Part shown: positions 35,281 to 44,498 of the stretch, one piece after another
How positions within the stretch are numbered: position 1 is the stretch's first letter
Layout of the letters: the number at the start of each line of letters is the position of its first letter
Source of the DNA: an uncultured Rhizobiaceae group bacterium
GTDB taxonomy: Bacteria; Pseudomonadota; Alphaproteobacteria; Rhizobiales; Rhizobiaceae
DNA: 64,000 nt
Assembly: GCA_937958815.1 (NCBI GenBank)
Contig: CALGMR010000001.1
Location: 1-64,000, forward strand
Reading direction: 5' to 3'
Position numbers and translations under genes: made by a program
The notes under the pieces: generated by a model
What the model was told of the DNA's origin: nothing
Seen by the model: the letters and a program-made list of their open reading frames with translations, nothing else
Databases searched by the model: none

Positions 35281-36656
35281 AAACTGCAAGAACAGACAGT
35301 TGGGGACGCTTAAAGCAGGTTGATCGCACACGCGAGGACCTCAATATCCCTTTCACCCCTCGAACTCAGAAAACAGTTCTGCCATTCGGCAACGGGCGTT
35401 CATATGGCGACAGCTGTCACAATGATGAAGGCATTCTGATTGACAGCCGCGCCCGCAACGCAGTGCTGAGTTTCGATACATATTTGGGTGTGCTGCGTGC
35501 TGAAAGCGGAATATTGCTGCACGATATTCTAAACGTTTTGTCTGGCAGTGGTTGGTTTTTGCCTGTGCTCCCCGGCACACGTTTTTTGACGTTAGGCGGC
35601 GCGATTGCAAACGACATTCATGGCAAAAACCACGAACACCGTGGCACATTTGGATGCCATGTGCGATCATTCAATCTGGCCCGCTCCGACCGGCCAGATG
35701 TCCAATGCAGCCCGCAAGACAACAGTGAACTATTTGCGGCAACAATCGGTGGGATGGGATTAACCGGAATCATTTTGGACGCTGAAATTCAGCTGGTGCG
35801 TGTGCCGTCGCATTACGTCTTGGAAACGCGTACGGCTTTCAAGTCCATGCGCGGGTTCATGGAATTGGCCAACGAAAGCAATGCTGAATACGCTGTGGCT
35901 TGGGTGGATTCTCTTGCAAAAGGTTCCAAATTTGGGCGTGGCATCTTCATTAAAGGTGAACATGTGCCCTTCGATGGCGAGTTTTCATATGCAACTCCAA
36001 AAGTGAGCATCCCATTTACACCGCCCTTTCCGCTTGTGTCCGGCTTGCCACTCAAGCTTTTCAACACTGCTTACAATTTTGCAAAAAGTGGTCAGAAAAA
36101 TTCTGAACTTGCAAATCCAAACAGCTTCTTCTTTCCTTTGGATGCCATCGGAAAATGGAACCGGCTCTACGGCCCCAAGGGCCTTTTTCAACACCAATGT
36201 GTTATTCCTGATGACGGGGCAGAACAAATTCTGGAGCGCCTGTTGGCAACAGCGCAGAACGCGGGCCAAGGCTCATTTCTCACCGTTTTGAAAAAATTCG
36301 GCTCTGTAAAGTCTGCGGGCCTGATGTCTTTTCCCAAACCCGGTTTCACTTTGACGCTGGACTTCGCCAACCGCGGCAAAGCAACAAGAGACTTGCTCGA
36401 AGAACTCGATCGCATTGTGTTGTCAGTGGGTGGACGAACCAACCCATATAAAGACGCACGAATGAGTGCAAAAACATTTCAGGCTGGTTTTCCGAATTGG
36501 GAACAGCTGGAGGCCATGCGCGACCCTGCAATGATGTCCGATTTTTGGCGCCGCGCCACAGGCATAAAGCATGTCAACGCCCCCTCATTGGATGCTGATT
36601 GGCGTGAGACACAATTAACCAAGTCACTCAACCAGAATTTGAGGAAACAGTCTTAG
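35277..36656 (+). CDS. DprE1-like FAD-dependent oxidase
   Basis: A 459-residue FAD-binding oxidoreductase of the vanillyl-alcohol oxidase type, resembling decaprenylphosphoryl-beta-D-ribose 2'-oxidase (DprE1). The FAD-binding run GNGRSYGDS (38-46), the segment PGTRFLTLGGAIANDIHGKN and a following FGCHV resemble DprE1. It would oxidise the 2'-OH of a lipid-linked ribose as the first half of epimerisation to arabinose. The ATG at 35277 overlaps the UbiA stop (ATGA). The second-half reductase (DprE2-like) is not certain; the SDR at 37.1-38.1 kb is the only candidate here. Confidence 0.85.
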   Translation: MKTARTDSWGRLKQVDRTREDLNIPFTPRTQKTVLPFGNGRSYGDSCHNDEGILIDSRARNAVLSFDTYLGVLRAESGILLHDILNVLSGSGWFLPVLPGTRFLTLGGAIANDIHGKNHEHRGTFGCHVRSFNLARSDRPDVQCSPQDNSELFAATIGGMGLTGIILDAEIQLVRVPSHYVLETRTAFKSMRGFMELANESNAEYAVAWVDSLAKGSKFGRGIFIKGEHVPFDGEFSYATPKVSIPFTPPFPLVSGLPLKLFNTAYNFAKSGQKNSELANPNSFFFPLDAIGKWNRLYGPKGLFQHQCVIPDDGAEQILERLLATAQNAGQGSFLTVLKKFGSVKSAGLMSFPKPGFTLTLDFANRGKATRDLLEELDRIVLSVGGRTNPYKDARMSAKTFQAGFPNWEQLEAMRDPAMMSDFWRRATGIKHVNAPSLDADWRETQLTKSLNQNLRKQS

Positions 36657-36685
36657 TCTCTTGAATGGGACTTAGGGAAAAGATC

Positions 36686-37132
36686 ATGACATATTTGCCA
36701 TTCATACTCTTTACGGTGTTCACCAACGCAGCGGCTCAACTCATGTTGAAGCAAGGCATGTTGACGCTTGGTTCAGTTGCAACTGACGGCCCCACAACAG
36801 CGATTTCAATTGTCACAATGTTGTTCAAGATCGTTTTCCACCCTTGGGTATTCTTTGGCCTTTGCACCTTTGTGATTTCAATGGCGTCGCACCTATACGT
36901 TTTGTCAAAAGTTGAACTCTCCTTTGCCTATCCATTTTTGAGCCTCGCCTATGTGGCGGTCGCAGTAGCGGCGTGGATGTTGTTCTCAGAAGACCTGAAT
37001 ACATGGCGCATTGCAGGCATCGGGTTCATCTGCGTTGGCACGGTTCTCATCGCCCAAGGTGGCACCAAAGACCACACAACTTCAAACACAAACCAACAAG
37101 CCGTTGTTCAGGCTCAAAAAGGAAATGCATAA
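36686..37132 (+). CDS. Small DMT-family (ArnE/EmrE-like) membrane protein
   Basis: A 148-residue protein with four membrane segments (about 3-20, 45-65, 75-95, 100-120) and a hydrophilic tail. It resembles small multidrug-resistance/ArnE-type transporters, which flip lipid-linked sugars. Inside this cluster it is a candidate flippase for the lipid-phospho-sugar. The start at 36686 has AGGG 8 bases upstream; an ATG at 36665 has none. Its stop overlaps the next ATG by one base (TAATG). Confidence 0.75.
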   Translation: MTYLPFILFTVFTNAAAQLMLKQGMLTLGSVATDGPTTAISIVTMLFKIVFHPWVFFGLCTFVISMASHLYVLSKVELSFAYPFLSLAYVAVAVAAWMLFSEDLNTWRIAGIGFICVGTVLIAQGGTKDHTTSNTNQQAVVQAQKGNA

Positions 37133-38142
37133 TGAAACATATTCTATTTGGCGGCGATGGATTTGTCGGACGCATATTGGCAGCAAAATTGGTTTCAGAA
37201 TGTGAGGAAGTCATCGTTGCGGACATCGCAAAAGGCGACTGTGCTCATTACGAGAAGTGCGATTTTGTAAATCTCGATGTCACAAAGAAAGCAGACTTCG
37301 ACCAACTGAAGATTGGCAGAAAAGATGCCGTCTACAACCTTTCTGCCAAAATGTTGTCACCCATCGTAACCCGCGCGGAGCGTCACGAATTTTTCTGGCC
37401 TGTAAACTATCACGGCACAGTCAACATATTGGAAGCGATGGAAAAGGCTGGGGCGAAAAACCTGGTCCATTTCACCACAGATATGATCTATGGCCACACC
37501 AAAACCGTACCCATGTATGAAGACCATCCCGTTCAGCCTTTGGGCGAATATGGCGAAAGCAAATTGGAAACCGAAAAGCTTGCTGCCAAATGGCGCGAAG
37601 AAAAAGGGTTCAACATTTCCCTGTTTCGTCCGCGCTTGATCATCGGCCCAGGCCGTTTGGGCATTTTGGAAAAGCTCTTCAAATTGGTAGACTACAACCT
37701 GCCCGTCCCGATGATCGGTTCAGGCAAAAACCCCTACCAGTTCATCTCCGTGTTTGACTGCGCAGACGCCGCCTATCTTGCTTGGAAAGCTGGCTTTCCA
37801 AATGAAGCCTATAACCTCGGCTCAAAAAACCCGCCATCTGTTCGCAAATTGCTAGGGCGCCTGATTGAAGAGGCCAACAGCAAGTCGATCCTCATTCCAA
37901 CACCAGGTTGGGCGGTGAAGAAAACACTGGACCTTTTGGATTGGGTCAACATGCCGATCATGGACCCAGAACAATATTTGATCGCTGATGAGGAATGCCT
38001 TCTCGATTGTTCCAAAGCTGAACGTGAACTCGGTTGGAAAGCCAACTTCTCAGACGACGACATGCTCGTCGCGGCCTACCGCGAATATCGAGACAATCTT
38101 GATACCAAAAATTCAGAACAACCTGTCGCCCAAGCGGCTTAG
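37132..38142 (+). CDS. NAD-dependent epimerase/dehydratase (extended SDR)
   Basis: A 336-residue extended short-chain dehydrogenase with a Rossmann motif GGDGFVG (7-13) and the catalytic YGESK near residue 140. It probably acts on a nucleotide- or lipid-linked sugar. It is coupled by TAATG to the flippase-like gene. Whether it serves as the DprE2-like second step or makes a separate sugar is unclear; classical DprE2 is a classical rather than extended SDR. Confidence 0.82.
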   Translation: MKHILFGGDGFVGRILAAKLVSECEEVIVADIAKGDCAHYEKCDFVNLDVTKKADFDQLKIGRKDAVYNLSAKMLSPIVTRAERHEFFWPVNYHGTVNILEAMEKAGAKNLVHFTTDMIYGHTKTVPMYEDHPVQPLGEYGESKLETEKLAAKWREEKGFNISLFRPRLIIGPGRLGILEKLFKLVDYNLPVPMIGSGKNPYQFISVFDCADAAYLAWKAGFPNEAYNLGSKNPPSVRKLLGRLIEEANSKSILIPTPGWAVKKTLDLLDWVNMPIMDPEQYLIADEECLLDCSKAERELGWKANFSDDDMLVAAYREYRDNLDTKNSEQPVAQAA

Positions 38143-38177
38143 TTCAAACCAGATTCAAAATCGCAAGGAAACTCCCG

Positions 38178-39662
38178 ATGCTGTTGAAACGAAAAAAGAA
38201 AATAGAAGTCGCAGAAATTGCAAAGGTCGATAGCCCTTCACTTGCTACAGAGATTAAGGGGGATATTCCCCGCCCTACTCTTCTGTCAGTTGAAGATGCA
38301 AAGGCGATGCCAATTGAAAAAATGACGAAACTTTTCATGGATCACCTGAACCCCGGCCAGTATCATTTCATGAAACTTTTGGGCTTTCACAAGATCAAGA
38401 TCGAAAGTGCAGAAGGCGTTTGGTATACAGATCAAAATGGTCGAAAAATCCTCGACTTTTTCGGTGGCTTTGGCTCTCTGTCGCTGGGTCACAACCACCC
38501 GCGCATTCTTGATGCTCGCAAAAAGTTTCAGGACGAGAACCGCCACGAAATCGCTATGGCGTTTCTATCTCAATATGCGGCAGCACTTGCCCACAATCTG
38601 GCCAGCATCGCACCCGGCGATTTGGATATGGTGTTTCTTGGCTCGTCAGGTTCAGAAGCCATGGAAGCCGCTCTCAAAGTTGCTGAAAAATACCAAGGGC
38701 CAAAGCGCTCCAAAGTGCTTTACGCTGAACATGCGTTTCACGGCAAAACCAAAGGCGTTTTGTCGATCACAGATTCTAAACTCTATCAGTCAGAATTCAC
38801 ACTGATTGATGACGTGGTCAAAGTACCGTTTGGCGATCTAGACGCCATACGAACAGCTTTGGAAAACGATCCGGAGATCGGCATCGTTTGCTTGGAAACC
38901 ATCCAAGGTGGCGCTGGCATTGTGGAAGCTCCTGTTGAATTCTGGAAAGGCTTGCGCGCCCTTTGCGATGAGAAAAACGTGCTTTGGGTTGCTGATGAAG
39001 TGCAATCAGGTACAGGCCGTTCAGGTCGCTTTTTCGCCTTTGAACATTATGGCGTGATCCCTGATGTGACTGCGCTGGCAAAATCATTGGGCGGCGGCAA
39101 AACAGCCATGGCCGCGATGATTGCGCGCAAAGACATTTACATGAAAGCCTATGGCAAAAAAGAAAACGCCTTGATCCATGGGCCAGCTACTTTTGGTGGC
39201 ATCGGTGAATCTTGTATCACGGCCATTGAGGCTCTCAATGTCATGTTTGATGAACAGCTTATGGAAAATGCCCAAGACGTGGGTGCTTACATGAAGGCTG
39301 AACTGCAAAAGCTGCAGGAAAAATATCCGAAACTGATCAAAGATGTTCGCGGCCGAGGTTTCATGATGGGTCTTGAATTCCAAGACTTTTCGCAAACCAT
39401 GCCAATGGCAGTGCGCCCTGCTCTCTCCTTGATGGATGAAAAACTGAAAGGGTCATTGTCCGGTTTCATCGGTTCGGCATTGTTGCGTGACCATGATGTT
39501 CTGGTCGCCTTTACGGAGTACAATCGCAACGTCGTGCGCCTTCAACCACCACTGATCACTCAGCGAGAGCATGTTGACATGTTCATCACTGCGCTCGACA
39601 AAGTGTTGAGCGGTGGCGTGATCAAAATCGTCACAGATTTCATTAAGTCGCAAGCCGGATAA
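38178..39662 (+). CDS. Class III PLP aminotransferase
   Basis: A 494-residue class III aminotransferase, including an N-terminal extension of about 50 residues. The PLP lysine is K302 in LAKSLGGGK, and WVADEVQSGTGRSG precedes it as expected. The substrate is unknown; its place in a sugar/lipid cluster suggests an amino sugar or a lipid-linked aminated group, or a beta-amino acid. It lies 35 bases after the epimerase gene and 10 bases before the membrane protein gene, so it belongs to the operon. Confidence 0.85.
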   Translation: MLLKRKKKIEVAEIAKVDSPSLATEIKGDIPRPTLLSVEDAKAMPIEKMTKLFMDHLNPGQYHFMKLLGFHKIKIESAEGVWYTDQNGRKILDFFGGFGSLSLGHNHPRILDARKKFQDENRHEIAMAFLSQYAAALAHNLASIAPGDLDMVFLGSSGSEAMEAALKVAEKYQGPKRSKVLYAEHAFHGKTKGVLSITDSKLYQSEFTLIDDVVKVPFGDLDAIRTALENDPEIGIVCLETIQGGAGIVEAPVEFWKGLRALCDEKNVLWVADEVQSGTGRSGRFFAFEHYGVIPDVTALAKSLGGGKTAMAAMIARKDIYMKAYGKKENALIHGPATFGGIGESCITAIEALNVMFDEQLMENAQDVGAYMKAELQKLQEKYPKLIKDVRGRGFMMGLEFQDFSQTMPMAVRPALSLMDEKLKGSLSGFIGSALLRDHDVLVAFTEYNRNVVRLQPPLITQREHVDMFITALDKVLSGGVIKIVTDFIKSQAG

Positions 39663-39672
39663 GGCTGTCTCT

Positions 39673-40857
39673 TTGGAAGCAGAAACACCATTTCAAAGGC
39701 TGCTGAATGCGGCCATCAAATTGTCAGCCCCTTTAGGGTCGACAAAAGCACTGTCGGTTGTTTCCGGCGGTGCGTTTTTGGTTTTTGTGCTCGTCATTTT
39801 CGCGCTCAGCATCGTTCTGCCTGTTTACAATTATGATGCAGTGCCTTCCGTTGGAACTGCTTTGAAATCTCAAGGTCTGTCTGATCAAACTGCCCACAAA
39901 CAGGCTTGGGCAGCCTTTCAGTCAAAAATGCCAGAGTCGGATTTTGACGAACTTTCAAGAGGAAATGAGTATCGCATGCGGCAATCGTCGGATGCCGATG
40001 CATTTGCCTCAGTCTTACCTCTCTACTCTGTAAAGTTTGGCTACGTTTACCTACTCAGCCTCGCCCAAGACGCGAAACACATGGTGGTGACAGCGTCGTG
40101 GGTAAGCCATTTGAGCGCTTTACTGCTTGGGCTCACATCCTTTTTCTGGATGTACAGAACCCGCAGTCTTCAGGGCGCGGCATTCGTTGTCTCACTGCTT
40201 TTGATGACGAATTTCTTCTCACTCGCACGCAGCATTGGCCCCGACATTTTGGCGTCAGCACTGACATTGATCGGGTTATATTTCTGGCTTCAAAAACGCG
40301 CTTGGTTTTCCATGGCGTTGTTGCTTGTCGCGCTCACATTACGACCAGACACCATCATATTTTTGTTTGCACTCATCCTGGTCAGCATTCTATTCAAAAC
40401 TGAAAAGCTGCCAGCACTTTTGGCGTTTGGCGCTGGCTTGGCAATTTCAATTTGGATGCAAAAACTTATGGGGCATCCCGGTTGGTGGACGCACTATTAT
40501 TTCTCCACAGTTTCAATCCAGCCATCACTTGAGGGTTTTGAACCAGCGTTTTCCATCTTTGCCTGGTTGAAAGGTTTTGGACGTGGCGTCTTTATGTCAA
40601 TTGCAAACTTCAATTGGGCAGCGGTATTTCTCACCCTTTTGGCAGGTCTTGCTGTCATGGTGAAATCTGGATTGACATTCAGCCGACGGCAAACAGCTTT
40701 AATCACGGCCAGTGTTTTAACAATCGGTGGAAAATTCCTGATCTTCCCCCTCCCTGACAGTCGCCTTTATCTTGTCTTTTTGTTGGCCATTTTATTGACC
40801 TGCCTGGCAGGTTGGAAACCGGATTTCTCTTGGTCCAATCCCAGAAAAACGAGTTAA
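39673..40857 (+). CDS. Polytopic membrane protein, GT-C glycosyltransferase-like
   Basis: A 394-residue protein starting at TTG 39673, with a first membrane segment at about 29-52, a soluble loop containing NYDAVPS (an acidic motif where GT-C enzymes carry catalytic Asp) and then about eight more membrane segments. GT-C enzymes use lipid-phospho-sugar donors, which would fit the upstream genes. I recognise no family member with confidence. The stop overlaps the convergent Wzz-like gene by four bases. Confidence 0.55.
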   Translation: MEAETPFQRLLNAAIKLSAPLGSTKALSVVSGGAFLVFVLVIFALSIVLPVYNYDAVPSVGTALKSQGLSDQTAHKQAWAAFQSKMPESDFDELSRGNEYRMRQSSDADAFASVLPLYSVKFGYVYLLSLAQDAKHMVVTASWVSHLSALLLGLTSFFWMYRTRSLQGAAFVVSLLLMTNFFSLARSIGPDILASALTLIGLYFWLQKRAWFSMALLLVALTLRPDTIIFLFALILVSILFKTEKLPALLAFGAGLAISIWMQKLMGHPGWWTHYYFSTVSIQPSLEGFEPAFSIFAWLKGFGRGVFMSIANFNWAAVFLTLLAGLAVMVKSGLTFSRRQTALITASVLTIGGKFLIFPLPDSRLYLVFLLAILLTCLAGWKPDFSWSNPRKTS

Positions 40858-43220
40858 GACTTCTTCTCAGGCTCCGGTGTGGCAACAGGATACATCATCA
40901 TCGGCATAGGCTGCGGCACCATAGGCGGCGCCTGCACATATACTGGCTGCACCATTGGTTGTGGCATAGGCTGCGGCATTGGATAGCCCATCATTTGCGG
41001 CTGATAGTTCATCAGAGGCATTTGCATTTGAACAGGTTGCGGTTGCGCCATTTGCGGCTGCATGGGTTGTGGCATTGGCTGCGGTGCTGGTTGCGCAGTT
41101 GGCATGGGTTGCGCAGGCTGTGGCGCAACAGGCTGTTCTGCGGCAACTTGAACGTGTTCCGAAACTGAAGGAGAAGCTGGTTCTGGCTGTTTATCCTTGG
41201 TTTCAACTGGTGCATTCGGCACGGGATTTTGCGCAACAGGCGCTGAGGCTCGCTCAACCGGAGCTGCAGCTTCTCTCTGTCGTTCTTGGTTTTGCGACGA
41301 AGGAGCAGAAGCAGGGTTGCCATACAAATCATCAGTTGGCTGGTTTTCTCGGCGCGGCTGAACCGGAGCAACTGGCGCTGTCGCAGGGTTCATAAGTACG
41401 CGCGTTGCACCAGCAAGAAGAGGTAACAGCGCAAGAAATCCGCCCAGAGCGCCGCCAACAATACCACCACCAGCAACAATGAGTTTGCGGTTGGGTCCAT
41501 TTTTCTTGTCCGGCGCAACAGCCGCTGAAATGATCCGTGCAGTTTTCGGTTGAATAACTTCCTGCTCACCGGTTTCGCGAGATCGCAGAAGAACCATTTC
41601 ATAGATTTTTCGATTTGCGTCCAACTGACTGGTCAATTCACGCAGTCTCACTTTGGCAGCGCTGTCAGTCACGGCCGACGCTTTCATCACATTGACCTGT
41701 CTTTCAAGGTCAGCTTGGCGTGCCCTTGCACGTTTGAAATCGTCCTGTGCAGAGGCAACAATACGACGCATTTCTTGTGTCAGTGCATTTCGAGCACTGT
41801 TGAACTCGGATTGCGCGCCAATGCGATCTGGGTGACGTTCTCCCAAAGTGGTCGACACACGCGCCAATTGACTGCGCGCACGTGCATACTCGACCCGCAA
41901 TTGACTGACGGTATTCGTCGCAAGTGAAGATGGTACAGAGCCCGAAATGACGTCCGACAAGTTGGTGCGTTGCGCCTGTTCAGCTTTTGTACGGGCATCT
42001 CCTGCCTGAACTTTGGCCAAAGCCAATTGTTCGCTCAAACGACTCAACTGCACTTCGCTCAGCAGTTTACCTTCTGCGTCAATCAAACCGTTTTCAGCAC
42101 GATATTCTTCAACCGCTTGTTCTGACGCGCGAACCTGCGATTGCAGTTCGCCCAAACGACCACTCAAATCTTGATTGGCATTTCGAGCTGCTGCTGATCG
42201 GGCAATAGATTCATCGCTCATATAAATCCGAGCAATCGTATTCGCGATTAAAGCTGATTTTTGAGGGTCAGCTGTAGTGACACCAATTTGCAGAGTGAAA
42301 GTTTGGTTGATCCGCAAAACATAGAAGTTTTCGTACAGATATGACTTGGCATTGCTGACAGGATCGCCATCCACCTCACCTCTGCCGAACAACATCGACA
42401 CAAATCTTCCAACACCAGTTGCAGGAACACCCTGCCCGTTGAACTCGGGATCTTCTTGAAGTTCCAGTTCTTCAATCACCAGGTCGATCACGCTGGATGA
42501 AGAGATGATGCGCACTTGGCTTTCAGCATAAGCGATCGTCGCTTCACGGTTCAGGCCAGTTGGTGCAACGCCACCTTCCAAAACAACAGTTTCACGCGGC
42601 TCGATCAGGATCTCGGCAACAGATTCATATTTGTTCGGCAACATCACGGCGTAACCCGCGGCCAATATCATACCCGCAAGAGCCAGAATCAAAATCAACC
42701 ACCATGCAGAAAACAATCTGGTGATAATCGCTCCAAATGACAGGAACGTTTGAAGTGTTGGTTGGTCAGAATGTTGGGCAGATGCTCTCGCAGGTGCCGC
42801 AGGTTGATACGTTGGTGCGGATTGTTGAATTGGTTGCGGTGCTGGGGTTTGAGCTTGCGTGGCATGTTGGCTTTTCAATTGCGACAATTGTTTTGCCAAG
42901 TCTTTGATCTGATCCGACTGGGACCGCAGTGATTCATCAACGTTTGGCTGCTCTTGAGGTGCCGCAGATTGTTGCGCACTTGGTTGCTGAGCACTTGGCT
43001 GTTGTGGGCTTGGCTGCTGCCAATTGTCGTAGATTGGACGGTTCGCTTGTTGTTCAGCTTTGTTCAACTCGCTCAAAAACGAGCCATTGTTCGTATTCGC
43101 AACAGCCGAAGGCCAGCTCTGTGTGGCTGGCACAAAGGCATCCAAAAGCGACTTTTGAGCTGCAGGAGGCTGCGGCTGCTGCGCTGTTTGCTTTCCAGAC
43201 TTTTTGAAACGAGACAACAT
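40854..43220 (-). CDS. Wzz/GNVR-type polysaccharide co-polymerase with long Pro/Gln/Met-rich tail
   Basis: A 788-residue membrane protein. A Gln/Pro/Ala-rich N-terminal region (1-160) is followed by a membrane segment at about 172-192, a Wzz-like domain, long coiled coils (about 340-560) and a second membrane segment at about 578-602. The last 180 residues are rich in Pro, Gln, Met and Ala, with repeated QPMPQPM-type units. It has no Walker motif, so it is not a full Wzc kinase. It probably sets chain length or controls export of the polysaccharide. The tail composition suggests a disordered cytoplasmic extension. Confidence 0.85.
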   Translation of the reverse strand: MLSRFKKSGKQTAQQPQPPAAQKSLLDAFVPATQSWPSAVANTNNGSFLSELNKAEQQANRPIYDNWQQPSPQQPSAQQPSAQQSAAPQEQPNVDESLRSQSDQIKDLAKQLSQLKSQHATQAQTPAPQPIQQSAPTYQPAAPARASAQHSDQPTLQTFLSFGAIITRLFSAWWLILILALAGMILAAGYAVMLPNKYESVAEILIEPRETVVLEGGVAPTGLNREATIAYAESQVRIISSSSVIDLVIEELELQEDPEFNGQGVPATGVGRFVSMLFGRGEVDGDPVSNAKSYLYENFYVLRINQTFTLQIGVTTADPQKSALIANTIARIYMSDESIARSAAARNANQDLSGRLGELQSQVRASEQAVEEYRAENGLIDAEGKLLSEVQLSRLSEQLALAKVQAGDARTKAEQAQRTNLSDVISGSVPSSLATNTVSQLRVEYARARSQLARVSTTLGERHPDRIGAQSEFNSARNALTQEMRRIVASAQDDFKRARARQADLERQVNVMKASAVTDSAAKVRLRELTSQLDANRKIYEMVLLRSRETGEQEVIQPKTARIISAAVAPDKKNGPNRKLIVAGGGIVGGALGGFLALLPLLAGATRVLMNPATAPVAPVQPRRENQPTDDLYGNPASAPSSQNQERQREAAAPVERASAPVAQNPVPNAPVETKDKQPEPASPSVSEHVQVAAEQPVAPQPAQPMPTAQPAPQPMPQPMQPQMAQPQPVQMQMPLMNYQPQMMGYPMPQPMPQPMVQPVYVQAPPMVPQPMPMMMYPVATPEPEKKS

Positions 43221-43360
43221 TGAAAGGCAAACATTCCATAGATCGGTAACTAGACAGGCACAGAACGCACCTCCCCATTGGTTACTAACTTATTGATCAA
43301 CATGGATAACAAAGCCTTAACCAATGGCTTGAATTTGCGGTAAAAACCCCAGTTTTGGGA

Positions 43361-44464
43361 TCATTGAGTATATTTTTTGATCAAATCGAAGAGAGGCTTT
43401 TGATTCCAATCCCTATCGAAGGGCAATGGCCTTGCAATGGCAGAATCATCGCGCGGGAATACATCCTTGATCCAGCTGTATTTGTCAGACAGCCCCCATG
43501 TGGTGATGTTGCGCACAGGGCCCGCTTCAGTGATGGCATCTAAAAACTCTTTCACTGTTGCCACAACTGCTCGATCTCGAACCACTGGGTCAGCTGACAG
43601 TTTCCAGTCAATCACATCCAGTTCAGTGACAGCCACTTCAAGGCCGAGCGTTTTCAGTTCCCGCACAAATTTAATGAGGTTTTCCCGCCCTGTTCGACGT
43701 TCTGCATAAAGGTGAGCTTGCAACCCAACCCCATGAATTGGAATATTTTTCTTCTGCAAACGACGCACAATCTGCAAAATGGCACGTTGACGCGCCTCCG
43801 TCCGCAAACTGTCATCTTCCAAATCATAGTCGTTGATGAACAAGCGACAATTGGGGTCGGCTTTTGCAGCAGCAGCAAAAGCAATCTCCACATGGCGTGG
43901 GCCCAGAATATCATGCCAGACACCCTTGCGCCATTTGCCTTGGGTCAAAGGATCGTGAGCCACAACTTCGTTCACCACATCCCAAGTCGCAATGCGCCCA
44001 GCATATCGCCCAACCACGGTTTCGATGTGTTCGTTCAGCAATCTCTCCAAAAGTTGGGGAGAGGTAACAGCATCAATCCAACTGGGGTTGGCGTGATACC
44101 ACAACAGAGCATGCCCGTGGATTGGTTGCCCATTCGCTTCCGCAAAATCGATGATTTCATCTGCACCGCCAAAATCAAACTTACCTTCAGTGTGGCGCAA
44201 ACTGGCCCATTTCAACGCATTCATTGGGACAATAAGACCGGCGTGTTTTTTCAACAACTCGCGAAAAATCGGTTCATTGCGAAACGGATCAAGATGAACA
44301 GCGACCCCGAAAGGTGGCTTGGTGGCCGAAAATGCGTCGGAGATTGACCATGGCAAAGTCAAAGAACCGCCCACACCTGCTGAGATCACACCTATCGCAG
44401 AACGGCGTGTTAACAATTCCAACCTATTATCGCTTTGAAAATTCGACAAATTTCTCATCCACAT
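43361..44464 (-). CDS. Glycoside hydrolase family 10 (endo-1,4-beta-xylanase-like)
   Basis: A 367-residue GH10 enzyme. The acid/base is E166 in WDVVNEVV and the nucleophile is E281 in VAVTELDV; LLWYHANPSW and GVGLQAHLY are typical. The N terminus has a twin-arginine-like signal (TRRSAIGVISAG, R20-R21), so export by Tat is likely. No carbohydrate-binding module is present. Its position between a polysaccharide co-polymerase and a flippase suggests trimming of the cell's own exopolysaccharide rather than plant xylan use. Confidence 0.9.
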   Translation of the reverse strand: MWMRNLSNFQSDNRLELLTRRSAIGVISAGVGGSLTLPWSISDAFSATKPPFGVAVHLDPFRNEPIFRELLKKHAGLIVPMNALKWASLRHTEGKFDFGGADEIIDFAEANGQPIHGHALLWYHANPSWIDAVTSPQLLERLLNEHIETVVGRYAGRIATWDVVNEVVAHDPLTQGKWRKGVWHDILGPRHVEIAFAAAAKADPNCRLFINDYDLEDDSLRTEARQRAILQIVRRLQKKNIPIHGVGLQAHLYAERRTGRENLIKFVRELKTLGLEVAVTELDVIDWKLSADPVVRDRAVVATVKEFLDAITEAGPVRNITTWGLSDKYSWIKDVFPRDDSAIARPLPFDRDWNQKPLFDLIKKYTQ

Positions 44465-44498
44465 ATGTCAACAATAACACTGGTCTTTGAATACATTC

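Noticed and set aside
40812-43223. Plus-strand open frames rich in His/Arg/Leu opposite the Wzz-like gene
   Set aside because: They are antisense shadows of the Pro/Gln/Met-rich repeats, with no ribosome sites or family resemblance.
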